DNA of 45,029 nucleotides from Gemmatimonadaceae bacterium. Lineage in GTDB: Bacteria; Gemmatimonadota; Gemmatimonadetes; Gemmatimonadales; Gemmatimonadaceae. The notes under the pieces are model-generated. The model did not search any database, had not been told where the DNA came from, and saw nothing but the letters and a program-made list of their open reading frames with translations. A program made the position numbers and the translations under genes. The stretch is taken from NCBI GenBank assembly GCA_016742275.1, contig JACVCD010000027.1, positions 1 to 45,029 of the forward strand. Reading direction: 5' to 3'. This document shows, one piece after another, positions 7,745-16,284 of this stretch; within the stretch, counting starts at the first letter, position 1; each line of letters starts with the position of its first letter.

Positions 7745-10563
7745 ACACGCAGAGCCTTCTGCGGTTGGCGTGGCGAGAAAGTCGCACAGCGCGCCGCCGG
7801 CTGGCGCTCTACATGTCGTCGATCGCATTCGGTGTGGCCGCGCTGGTGGCCATCGATTCATTCGCCGGCAACGTTACCCGCTCCATCCGGAATCAGTCGC
7901 GCACGTTGCTTGGTGGTGACTTGTCGCTGCAGGCGCGCGCCGCATTTCCGGCGGTCGTCGACACCATCGTCGATTCGCTCCGCGCGGCCAGTGTGGAAAC
8001 GGCGCGTGTTACGACCTTTGCTTCGATGGCGCTCACCGAACCATCAGGCAACACACGTCTCGTACAGGTGCGCGCGGTTGCACCGGGCTATCCGTTCTAC
8101 GGCGCGGTGGAAACCATTCCGTCCGACGGATGGTCGCGGGTCCACAACGATTCGTTGGTGTTCGTCGACGCCTCGCTGCTCATTGCGCTCGATGCCAAGG
8201 TCGGCGATGCACTGCGTCTCGGTCGCCAGCGCTTCACCATTGGCGGCACGCTCGGCAATGTCCCCGGTGATGCCGGCATCACGGCGGTCATTGGTCCGCG
8301 TGTCTATGTCTCCGATCGCTGGCTGCCGGCCATGGGGCTGCTGCAGTTTGGCAGTCGGGCCGAATACGATCTCGTGGTGCGTTTGCCAGAAGCGCAGCAG
8401 ACGCCCAAGGCCGCCGCACTCGTCGCGCGCAATCTGCGCCGCCGCATCGATCCGGTCGCGGCCGCGCTGCAGGAAGCACGCGAAGCGCGCGGTGAAGACA
8501 ACGAGCGCGCAGGACCAGGCGGTGAATCGGCCGACGAGGATACCACCGTCACGCTGCCGCTCACCGCAGCGGCGAATGCAACTGCGACTGCAGCGGTTCT
8601 CGACTCGACACAGAAGCAGGATTCGTCCGCCATCGCTGGAGTCACCGGTGACAGTGGTGCACTAACCAACGGCCTCGCCAGCGGCGCGCAACGCACCCGC
8701 GTGCGCGTGCAGACCGTTGCCGACACCGAACAGGATTTCACTGAAGCCGTGGCACGTCTGGCCGACTTCCTGAGTGTGATTGGTCTCATCGCCCTGTTGC
8801 TTGGTGGTATCGGTGTAGCGAGCGGTGTGAATGCCTTTGTTGCCGCCAAGATCGACACAGTCGCTGTATTGCGATGCCTCGGCGCCACCAGTCGCCAGGT
8901 GCTGGCGCTGTACGTGGTGCAAGCCGCAGCCATGGGGCTTGTTGGAGCCACTGCGGGCGCTGCACTCGGCGTCGCCGTGCAGTTCCTGCTTCCGCGCGTG
9001 ATGGGTGAGTTCCTACCAGTTGATGTCACCATTCAACTCGAACTCTGGCCATTGCTGCTGGGCCTTGGCACGGGCGTTTGGGTCGCACTGGTGTTTGCCT
9101 TGCGTCCACTATTGGCACTGCGTCGCGTATCGCCATTGCAAGCCATTCGCCGCAACGCGGATCCTGCCGCACTGCCCAGTGAGTGGAAGGACGGCGCACG
9201 ACTCACCGTGGATGTGCTGCTGCTTGGCAGTATCGTCGCGATTGTGCTCACACGCGTTGGCGACGTGCGCGAAGGACTCTCCATGACGGCAGGTATCATT
9301 GCCGTTGTGGCGATTCTGTGGGCAGCCGCCACAGTGCTCATTGCCGTCGCACGACGGAGCTCACGTCCTTCCTGGCCATTCGAATTGCGACAGGGCGTGG
9401 CCAATCTGCACCGCCCCGCCAATCAGACGCGCGCGGTTACACTGGCCCTGGGCTTTGGCGCATTTCTGCTGAGCACTGTGTATCTCGTGCAGGCCAATCT
9501 GCTGTCCACGGTGCAGTCCACGACGGCCGGCGCAGCAGGCAATCTGCTGTTGTTCGATGTGCAGGGCGATCAGGCACCACCACTGGATTCGCTGCTGCGT
9601 GCGCGAGCAAACAACGTCGTGCAACGCACGCCCATCGTGACCATGCGCGTGGACGCCATCAATGGCCGGAGCGTGACCGCCATGCAGGCAGACACCACAG
9701 TCCGTCGCTCCGGTTGGACGTTGCGCCGTGAGTACCGCTCCACCTATCGCGACTCCATCGTGGCATCGGAAACCCTGGCCAGTGGGACGTGGTTCACACC
9801 GGCTGCGGATCGTGAACAGGCGCGTCGCGACAATCCGGACTTGCCGTTCGAAGTTTCGCTCGAAACAGAGCTGGCATCAGATATGGGCGTGACCGTCGGC
9901 GACACCATCACGTGGAATGTGCAGGGTGTCCCGGTACGCACGGTGCTCAAGAATACGCGCACCGTGAACTGGGGTCGCTTTGAAGCCAACTTCTTCGCGG
10001 TGTTTGAACCCGCGGCATTGCGTCGTGCGCCGCAGCAATTCGTGTTCATCGCCAATGTGCCACCAGGTGAACCACTCGCTGCGGTTCAGCGTGATATCGT
10101 GCGCCGATTCCCCAACGTGTCGAGCCTCGATCTCACACTCGTGCGTCAAACCATCGGTGCCATTGTCGATCGTGTGACACTCGCCATCCGCTTCCTCGGC
10201 CTCTTCTCCCTGGCCATGGGCATTCCGGTGCTCTTCAGCGCCGTAGCGGCAACACGTCGAGCACGATTGCGTGAAGGCGTGTTGTTGCGCACGCTGGGTG
10301 CATCGCAGCGTCAAGTCGCGCGCGTATTGCTCGCGGAATACGGCGCACTTGGCGCACTTGGCGCGCTCACGGGCATGGTGTTGTCGTTTGCCGGTGCCTG
10401 GGCACTCACACGATTCGTATTCGAGGAATCATTCGATCCGGCCATCGGCCCAACCGCCATCATCGCGGTAGGCATGCTGCTGTTGACGATGACGATTGGT
10501 CTGCTGACAAGCCGCGATGTCTATCGCGAAACGCCCATGATGGCGATTCGCGAGCCCGGCTGA
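7741..10563 (+). CDS. ybbP: FtsX-like ABC permease, YbbP-type
   Basis: 940 aa, somewhat longer than E. coli YbbP (around 800). A first transmembrane segment near residues 20-40 is followed by a large MacB-type periplasmic domain. A three-helix FtsX bundle begins near residue 340 (FLSVIGLIALLLGGIGVASGVNAFV, with the conserved RCLGATSRQVLALYVVQA signature). A second pair of helices and second periplasmic domain follow, then a final FtsX bundle from about 815 (FLGLFSLAMGIPVLFSAVAATRR, RTLGASQRQVARVLLAEY). The extra length is largely a loop around residues 240-325 rich in Asp, Glu, Thr, Ala and Ser, inserted before the first FtsX bundle. It is translationally coupled to the ATPase. Confidence 0.92.
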   Translation: MNTQSLLRLAWRESRTARRRLALYMSSIAFGVAALVAIDSFAGNVTRSIRNQSRTLLGGDLSLQARAAFPAVVDTIVDSLRAASVETARVTTFASMALTEPSGNTRLVQVRAVAPGYPFYGAVETIPSDGWSRVHNDSLVFVDASLLIALDAKVGDALRLGRQRFTIGGTLGNVPGDAGITAVIGPRVYVSDRWLPAMGLLQFGSRAEYDLVVRLPEAQQTPKAAALVARNLRRRIDPVAAALQEAREARGEDNERAGPGGESADEDTTVTLPLTAAANATATAAVLDSTQKQDSSAIAGVTGDSGALTNGLASGAQRTRVRVQTVADTEQDFTEAVARLADFLSVIGLIALLLGGIGVASGVNAFVAAKIDTVAVLRCLGATSRQVLALYVVQAAAMGLVGATAGAALGVAVQFLLPRVMGEFLPVDVTIQLELWPLLLGLGTGVWVALVFALRPLLALRRVSPLQAIRRNADPAALPSEWKDGARLTVDVLLLGSIVAIVLTRVGDVREGLSMTAGIIAVVAILWAAATVLIAVARRSSRPSWPFELRQGVANLHRPANQTRAVTLALGFGAFLLSTVYLVQANLLSTVQSTTAGAAGNLLLFDVQGDQAPPLDSLLRARANNVVQRTPIVTMRVDAINGRSVTAMQADTTVRRSGWTLRREYRSTYRDSIVASETLASGTWFTPAADREQARRDNPDLPFEVSLETELASDMGVTVGDTITWNVQGVPVRTVLKNTRTVNWGRFEANFFAVFEPAALRRAPQQFVFIANVPPGEPLAAVQRDIVRRFPNVSSLDLTLVRQTIGAIVDRVTLAIRFLGLFSLAMGIPVLFSAVAATRRARLREGVLLRTLGASQRQVARVLLAEYGALGALGALTGMVLSFAGAWALTRFVFEESFDPAIGPTAIIAVGMLLLTMTIGLLTSRDVYRETPMMAIREPG

Positions 10564-10574
10564 TCAGGCTGATA

Positions 10575-11405
10575 TCAGCGCCGAATGAAACCGTACGAGG
10601 TGGCGCGTCCATTCTTGACCGCCACCCACACCCGGGTTCCGGTGAGTTCGCGAAGCGGCTCAGGCAACGGAACCCGGCGCACGCCACTGCCGTCGGTTAG
10701 GCGCATGGTGCCATCAGACTCGAGCACACCATCGTACGCCGGAACGCCATCGGCAGCGCGCACCACAAAGTCAGACACGACAATGTCACGCGGAGTCACC
10801 TTCACTCCACGCACCATGACCTCGGTACCAACCAGTCGCGAAAGTCCGGTCGTGGCCATGCCGCTCAGCGTCACGGTGGCGTCGCCCTGACGCAGCACCA
10901 CGGAGCGCGCAGGCTCTGTTCCCTGCCATGCGAGCACACCACGCAACGAATCACCACGCGCACGGTTGCCTCCCTCGTCGATAGCGGCCAAGCGCATGGC
11001 CATCGCACGCGCCATGGAATCACCACGCGCCTGCGCACGACGTGACATTTCGCGTCCTACCGATGCCGCGCCGCCCTCATCGACTTTCTGCTCTTCGGAA
11101 GGTGCAATGACCCCATCGGCGGAGGTGGTGGTCACTGCAGCAGAATCAAGCTGCGCCCGCATCGACTCACGCAGCGAATCGAGGACGGATGCCGGTGAAA
11201 GATCCGCCGCCGCCAGGATGGAGTCCGTCCGTGCACTGGCCCGATCGATGTCTTCAGCGCTCAGCTTTTGCGCGGTATCCTTGTCGCCGCATGCCCAGAG
11301 CGAACCAACACCCAGCATTCCGGCACAGACGAGACGAAGGTGCGGGACGACACGCCTCGAAAGGACGCCCCCCGTGCGAACGGCTGGATCGGCTGGCATA
11401 TTCAT
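10575..11405 (-). CDS. Hypothetical lipoprotein
   Basis: About 276 aa from ATG 11405, which has a GGAG site close upstream (ATG 11399 is equally well placed; 11429 is less likely). The signal has Arg residues, a hydrophobic core and lipobox SLWAC. Next comes a polar helical region rich in Ala, Asp, Ser, Met and Arg (ARTDSILAAADLSPASVLDSLRE and so on), then a C-terminal beta-rich part (LVGTEVMVRGVKVTPRDIVVSDFVVRAADG, then TGTRVWVAVKNGRATSYGFIRR) that may be an OB- or SH3-like fold. Convergent with ybbP with an 11-base gap. No function recognised. Confidence 0.7.
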   Translation of the reverse strand: MNMPADPAVRTGGVLSRRVVPHLRLVCAGMLGVGSLWACGDKDTAQKLSAEDIDRASARTDSILAAADLSPASVLDSLRESMRAQLDSAAVTTTSADGVIAPSEEQKVDEGGAASVGREMSRRAQARGDSMARAMAMRLAAIDEGGNRARGDSLRGVLAWQGTEPARSVVLRQGDATVTLSGMATTGLSRLVGTEVMVRGVKVTPRDIVVSDFVVRAADGVPAYDGVLESDGTMRLTDGSGVRRVPLPEPLRELTGTRVWVAVKNGRATSYGFIRR

Positions 11406-11675
11406 GGGCTCCGGTTCATGTCCACGCATTACTCCAACCTACGGCATCCCTGCTCTGCGTCAACGCAAATTTGCGTCTTGGGGTATTGCAGGATGTTCAC
11501 AGTGTAGCGCGATGCCATATTGCTATGCCGTTCATCGGTCGAATCGCATGGCAAGTTGCATGATGATGCAGCCAGATAGCTCTCGCATTCTGCGAGATCG
11601 TCACACGACGGGCACTACCGCGAAGAAGCACACCACGATGGGTGACGGGCTCTGTTACGGCGCGTCAACATTAGC

Positions 11676-13277
11676 ATGATCGAATCCGCCATGAGTCTCC
11701 ACGACGGCCGTACGACCGGCGACAGCTGGTGGGAAGACAACGATCGAGGCCTCGCTCTCGCCGCTGATGCGGACTGGAACGAGGCCGCCGAGGCGTTTGC
11801 GGCAGCCGCGGATGCACTGGCGCGTCAGCTCCCGACCGATGCGTCGGCGCACGATCCTCTCGCCATGGTGTTGGGCAATCTGTCCCAGTCGCTGTATCGC
11901 GCGGGACGTGCGGATGAGGCCATTCAGCAGGCGCAGCGCGCATGCGCATTGCGTGTCGCATTGGCCGGTGAAGACGGCATGCCGGTCGCACGTGCACGCA
12001 CCGATCTCGCGGTCATGCTTGCGGCTGCCGGACGACTCGATGAAGCGATGGCACTCGTGCAGCGCGCTATCGCTGGTATCGAGCATCGCGTTGGCGAAGA
12101 AGACGCGCGTCTTGCCACCGTGCTTGAGAACGGTGCACGTATCGCGCTTGCCGCAGGACATCCGGCCAACGCGGAACCCTTGCTGCTCCGTCTTCATGCG
12201 TTGCTCGATGTGCATGAATTGTCGACGGAACGTGCTGACGTCTTGCTCGCTCGTGTCGCCCAGGTGCGTGCGCAGCAGTCACGTGTTCGCACGCAGCAAC
12301 CGACGCCAACAATGACGCCGGTATCTGCAGTGTTGGCGGAAGTCACGCGTACGGTTGCGGAGCAGGAAGAGCGGGAGGCCACGCGCGTGGCGCTCGAAGC
12401 CATTGATGCGCTGGCGCACGCCGATGTGGAGCCGCTACCACCACAATCAGCACCCGCTGCTGCCGCTGTGGAAACACCGGCGGTATACGTGCACTCCGCC
12501 ATTGAGGCCGAAGAAGACTGGGAAGATCAACCGCTGCGCGATGCGGTCGTGCTCACGGATGTGTTGCTGCGCACCACACCGTCTGGTGTACCGGCAATAC
12601 CGGCGCCAATGGACATCGACATCGTCGACGATCTGGAGATTCTTCCGCCAGCTCCTGCGGCCTCCGCACCGGACGTGACCGAAGAGGCAACTCCGACTAC
12701 GGATTCGGTGCTCGGCTTTTCCGTGCACCACGGCATTGTTGACGACACGGTGGATGCCATTGAACCACCACTGAAAGCACCACCGGTCTCTCTCCCGGTA
12801 CCGGAACTGCCAACGGCCATCGAAATCGTCGAACCGGTTTCTCCGATTCAGCGCGTCGACATTGTGCATGCCTCGGCGGTCGAAGCACCGCCGGTACAGC
12901 TGCTCACCGATATGGTGAACACAGCGCCGCCGGTGGAAGTGCCGACCGAGCAACCGAAGAGCGCGGAAATCGTTGCGCCAGCAGTAGCACCGTTGGCATG
13001 GGCACCGGCCATGCCGAACAATCGCAACACCCCTCGTAGCATGTCGGTCGTGCTCCCGACACCCGGCGAGGGACCACGCGCGATTTCCGCAGAAGTACCC
13101 GTCATTTCGCGCGGCAAAAAAACTTCGACCGCTGAAACACGTTCTGACGCCAAGAGCGCCGCGAAGAACGCAAGCACGGCCAACACCTCAGGATCCGGCA
13201 AGGGACTCTGGATCGGTGTTGGAGGCGCGGCACTGGCCGCGGCCGGCGCCGCCGTCTGGTGGTTCGCCCTTCGCTAG
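11676..13277 (+). CDS. TPR protein with long disordered region and C-terminal membrane anchor
   Basis: 533 aa. The first 200 residues form TPR-like helix pairs (ADWNEAAEAFAAAADALARQL, LSQSLYRAGRADEAIQQAQRA, LAVMLAAAGRLDEAMALVQRA, AHPANAEP-type repeats). Residues about 230-480 are rich in Pro, Val, Ala, Glu and Asp and look disordered. The protein ends with a Ser/Gly linker and one hydrophobic helix (WIGVGGAALAAAGAAVWWFAL, about 513-532) right at the C-terminus, with no N-terminal signal, so it is probably tail-anchored with the TPRs in the cytoplasm. An ATG at 11691 is an alternative start. A scaffold role is likely, but partner and pathway are unknown. Confidence 0.75.
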   Translation: MIESAMSLHDGRTTGDSWWEDNDRGLALAADADWNEAAEAFAAAADALARQLPTDASAHDPLAMVLGNLSQSLYRAGRADEAIQQAQRACALRVALAGEDGMPVARARTDLAVMLAAAGRLDEAMALVQRAIAGIEHRVGEEDARLATVLENGARIALAAGHPANAEPLLLRLHALLDVHELSTERADVLLARVAQVRAQQSRVRTQQPTPTMTPVSAVLAEVTRTVAEQEEREATRVALEAIDALAHADVEPLPPQSAPAAAAVETPAVYVHSAIEAEEDWEDQPLRDAVVLTDVLLRTTPSGVPAIPAPMDIDIVDDLEILPPAPAASAPDVTEEATPTTDSVLGFSVHHGIVDDTVDAIEPPLKAPPVSLPVPELPTAIEIVEPVSPIQRVDIVHASAVEAPPVQLLTDMVNTAPPVEVPTEQPKSAEIVAPAVAPLAWAPAMPNNRNTPRSMSVVLPTPGEGPRAISAEVPVISRGKKTSTAETRSDAKSAAKNASTANTSGSGKGLWIGVGGAALAAAGAAVWWFALR

Positions 13278-13290
13278 TCGGTTGCGCTGA

Positions 13291-13512
13291 TCAGTTCTTG
13301 TGGCGGAAGGTGATGCGCCCGCGTGTCAGATCGTATGGTGAGACTTCCACAGTCACCCGATCACCAGCCAGTACACGGATACGATTCCGCCGCATGTTGC
13401 CGGCGAGCGTGGTCAGTACTTCGTGGCCACTTTGCACGGCGACACGGAATGTGGCATTCGGCAGAAGCTCGGTAACGGTGCCCTCGAGCTCGATGGCATC
13501 CTGCTTCCCCAT
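13291..13512 (-). CDS. infA: Translation initiation factor IF-1
   Basis: 73 aa, standard length: [20 protein letters not shown], then [20 protein letters not shown], and ending [16 protein letters not shown]. This is the single OB-fold S1-type domain that binds the ribosomal A site during initiation. It stands outside a ribosomal-protein operon here, convergent with the TPR gene (13-base gap) and divergent from a small hypothetical gene. Confidence 0.97.
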   Translation of the reverse strand: MGKQDAIELEGTVTELLPNATFRVAVQSGHEVLTTLAGNMRRNRIRVLAGDRVTVEVSPYDLTRGRITFRHKN

Positions 13513-13658
13513 TGTAGATTCGGATCCTATCCACAAGGTGTTACCGGCGCGGGGATCGCTCCGGCCATATCCTGCAGAATTTACGGTGAATTTCCGAAGT
13601 GGCCAGAAGTGCTCTGAAGGCCACCTACCGGTATTCCCTTCACGCAATACGGCAACAC

Positions 13659-14078
13659 ATGAGCGCGCATCCGTACGGTCCCAATACATCAGCCATTCGT
13701 CAATTCCTCGTGCAACTGGCTGGCCTTGGGACCAGTGACCGTGCGCGTGTCGTCGCCGCATATGAACACACGGCGGCAACCGCAAATTGGCAGCGTGCCG
13801 AGTCCCGTCTCGCTGCGGTCATCGAACGCAGTGGTCGCGAAGCCTCACGTGATGCGCTGACGGGTCCGCTCATGCAATTGGTGCGACACAGCACGACACC
13901 AACGGCACTGTCGGACAATGCTTCCGACGCCGAAGTCATGGCCACGCTGGATCCCGTAGCTGAGCCAGCGCTGGCCGCACTGTTGGCGTTGCTCGTGCGC
14001 GACCTGCTCAGCGCCGAAGATGCAACACTTCTGCTCTCACCGTTCGATGCCATCGACGTCGATACCGCATCGGCGTAA
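13659..14078 (+). CDS. Hypothetical protein
   Basis: 139 aa from ATG 13659 (an in-frame ATG at 13599 would run through the infA upstream region). It is helical and Ala-rich: [75 protein letters not shown]. There is no signal peptide or transmembrane segment, so it is probably cytoplasmic. No family is recognised. It converges on apaG with a 9-base gap. Confidence 0.65.
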   Translation: MSAHPYGPNTSAIRQFLVQLAGLGTSDRARVVAAYEHTAATANWQRAESRLAAVIERSGREASRDALTGPLMQLVRHSTTPTALSDNASDAEVMATLDPVAEPALAALLALLVRDLLSAEDATLLLSPFDAIDVDTASA

Positions 14079-14087
14079 CCGCCAGAC

Positions 14088-14501
14088 TCAGGATACGGTG
14101 TCGGCGCGCGGCTCCGAGGCCAAGACAAAGCGCGGGATGGCCGCATGAAAACTCGAACCATCATCACGCACGAATCGATAGCTCCCTTCCATCCATCCGC
14201 TGGGTGACTTGAGCACGCAGAACGAGCGGTATTCGTGCACCTGGCCAGGCAGAAGATGCGGCTGCTCTCCCACCACGCCTTCTCCCTCTACGACCGTATC
14301 ACCCACCGCGTCATCATGAATGAGCCAGCGACGCGTGCGCAGTTGAGCCGCCTGCTCACTCACATTCTCGATGCGGATGTGATAAGCAAACACGAACTGC
14401 CCGAGCAGCGGATTGGAGCGCTCGCGGAGATAAGACGGGCGCACCGTGATGCGGATGCCCGCCGTGTTGCGGTAGTAAAAGGAAACGCGTTCGTTCGTCA
14501 T
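14088..14501 (-). CDS. apaG: ApaG-domain protein
   Basis: 137 aa from ATG 14501, with AGGA 8 bases upstream; an in-frame extension to 14546 would overlap the preceding gene. The ApaG fibronectin-like beta fold is clear: VRPSYLRERSNPLLGQFVFAYHIRIEN, RTRRWLIHD, VVEGEGVVGEQPHLLPG, EYRSFCVLKSPSGWMEGSYRFV. The family is linked to Co/Mg homeostasis in Salmonella; the biochemical role is unclear. Last gene of a three-gene operon, 10 bases after the lipoprotein gene, away from pdxA/surA with which apaG is linked in E. coli. Confidence 0.93.
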   Translation of the reverse strand: MTNERVSFYYRNTAGIRITVRPSYLRERSNPLLGQFVFAYHIRIENVSEQAAQLRTRRWLIHDDAVGDTVVEGEGVVGEQPHLLPGQVHEYRSFCVLKSPSGWMEGSYRFVRDDGSSFHAAIPRFVLASEPRADTVS

Positions 14502-14511
14502 CACTGATGTC

Positions 14512-16284
14512 CTACTGATGTCCTGAAAACTCCGAGCCGCCAGCACCAGATCCCGTCGATCGCGTAGTAAGCGGCAATGTTACGGCCGGACTTTCGACAC
14601 CCACACGATTGAGTGCGGTGACAGTGACGGCACGAGCGCCCAGAGCACGCGGCACGGGGACTCGGGTCGTGGAACCCGGTACAATCATGGTAACCCAAGC
14701 GGTGTCCGTTCGCAGCCTGAGCACCCACTGCCAGGGAGCCGAGGGCGGGGCCGAAGAGGCTGTCGCCTGTGCCGGTGTGGTCACCAACTGCACCTGCCAG
14801 CCCGTGGCATTGGCGGTGACTCCGGGGGTCGGAAGGACTGGTTTCGGCACTCCCGCCAGCCATGGCGACGCCGGAGGCAGGGCCAGCTGGGCGTACGGCC
14901 CAAACATGAGTGTGTCGTTCATCCCCGCCTGATTGGTGAGAAACGACCGCATGCTGAAATGCACATTCCCCGACGCCCCGGGATTGAGGCGCGTGATGCG
15001 AATCTGCTCGAGCAGTTCGCTGAGCGGGAACGCCCCACTCCCACGCCCTGCCACCTGCGACGTGAAATTGCCCGGCCACAGGTGACGCTGATGCACGTTT
15101 TCGCTGGCCCACCAATCGAGCAGCACCGGATACGATTGCTGCGGACGGGTCGTGGCCCAGTAGAGCTGCGGCGTGAAGTAATCCAACCATCCTTCACGCA
15201 GCCATTTGCGCGCATCGGCATAGAGTGCCTGATAGGCATCGAGTCCACGCACTGACTCGGGATACCCTGGACGCCAGATGCCGAATGGGCTCACGCCAAA
15301 TCGCACCCACGGCTTGGTCTTGTGGACGCCCTCGTGCAACTCCTGCACGAGCATGTTCACATTTTCACGACGCCAATCGTCACGGGTGAGCTTGCCGCCA
15401 CCCGTGCGATATTTCTGCCAACTGCGAGTATCCGGGAAATCCACGCGCTGTCCGCGACGCGCTACCGGATACGGATAGAAGTAATCGTCGATATGCACCC
15501 CATCGATGTCATAGCGCTTCACGACATCGAGCACGACACGCAACGTGCGGGCACGCACCGCCGGTTCACCCGGATCCATCCACAGGTAACCGCCATAGGT
15601 TTTCACCAATGATGGATTCGTGCGCGCAATGTGCGTGCGCGAAAGCGGCGATTTGCTGCCGGTGAATCGCGCACGATACGGATTGAACCACGCATGCAGT
15701 TCGAGGCCGCGCGCGTGCGCTTCCTTCACGACAAAGGCCAGTGGATCCCAGTATGGATCCGGCTTCTCGCCCTGCGTACCCGTGAGGTATTCGGACCACG
15801 GCTCAATGCTCGACGCGTAGAGCGCATCGGCTGCCGGTCTGACCTGAAAGATCACCGCATTGAGCTTGAGAGCTGCCGCGCGGTCGAGCAGCGTGATCAG
15901 CTCCGCTTGTGCCTGCTCGGTGGTGAGCCCGCGCTTCGACGGCCAATCCATGTTGCCCACGGTGGCCACCCACACCCCGCGGAATTCGCGTGCGAGTGGC
16001 GGAGGCTCGACGGGTACTGCCGGCCTGGCCGGTACAGTGCGCGCACGATTCGTACTGTCTGTCACGCCACCGCGCGCAGTGCTTCCGCGATTTGTGCTTC
16101 CGCTTGCTGTGCTTCCGCCCCCAACGCTTCCGCTGTCTGCTGTTCTCTGCCCCACGATCTCCGGCGCCGGCGGATTCGCTATCGGCCCTCCGCCGCATGC
16201 GCCGAGCCCAAGCAAACCCACCAGTGCAACGCTACACCTCACGATTATGAGTCGTGCACTCCAAACACCTGCCTTTCCCGCCAT
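14512..16284 (-). CDS. GHL10 (YngK/DUF187)-type glycosyl hydrolase-like lipoprotein
   Basis: 590 aa from ATG 16284 (GTG 16287 is also possible). Signal with lipobox LGAC, then a Gly/Ser/Thr/Asn/Arg linker with a short tandem repeat (about 50-80), then the family-10-like TIM barrel from about 98: REFRGVWVATVGNMDWPS, NAVIFQVRPAADALY, HAWFNPYRAR, YDIDGVHIDDYFYPYP, then GVSPFGIWRPGYPESVRGLDAY and LDYFTPQLYWA. The C-terminus (about 500-575) looks like a fibronectin-III-type domain. Members of this family are thought to act on polysaccharides or cell-wall glycans; the substrate here is unknown. Its ATG overlaps the aminotransferase stop codon (TGATG), showing translational coupling. Confidence 0.9.
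   Translation of the reverse strand: MAGKAGVWSARLIIVRCSVALVGLLGLGACGGGPIANPPAPEIVGQRTADSGSVGGGSTASGSTNRGSTARGGVTDSTNRARTVPARPAVPVEPPPLAREFRGVWVATVGNMDWPSKRGLTTEQAQAELITLLDRAAALKLNAVIFQVRPAADALYASSIEPWSEYLTGTQGEKPDPYWDPLAFVVKEAHARGLELHAWFNPYRARFTGSKSPLSRTHIARTNPSLVKTYGGYLWMDPGEPAVRARTLRVVLDVVKRYDIDGVHIDDYFYPYPVARRGQRVDFPDTRSWQKYRTGGGKLTRDDWRRENVNMLVQELHEGVHKTKPWVRFGVSPFGIWRPGYPESVRGLDAYQALYADARKWLREGWLDYFTPQLYWATTRPQQSYPVLLDWWASENVHQRHLWPGNFTSQVAGRGSGAFPLSELLEQIRITRLNPGASGNVHFSMRSFLTNQAGMNDTLMFGPYAQLALPPASPWLAGVPKPVLPTPGVTANATGWQVQLVTTPAQATASSAPPSAPWQWVLRLRTDTAWVTMIVPGSTTRVPVPRALGARAVTVTALNRVGVESPAVTLPLTTRSTGSGAGGSEFSGHQ
16079..16138. repeat. Four 15-bp tandem repeats inside the lipoprotein linker
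   Basis: Units begin at 16079, 16094, 16109 and 16124, with the shared core GCTTCCGC and variable ends. Because 15 is a multiple of three, they add 5-residue units (GST/GSV/GSTN-type) and keep frame, so copy number could change the linker length without breaking the gene. Confidence 0.8.
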
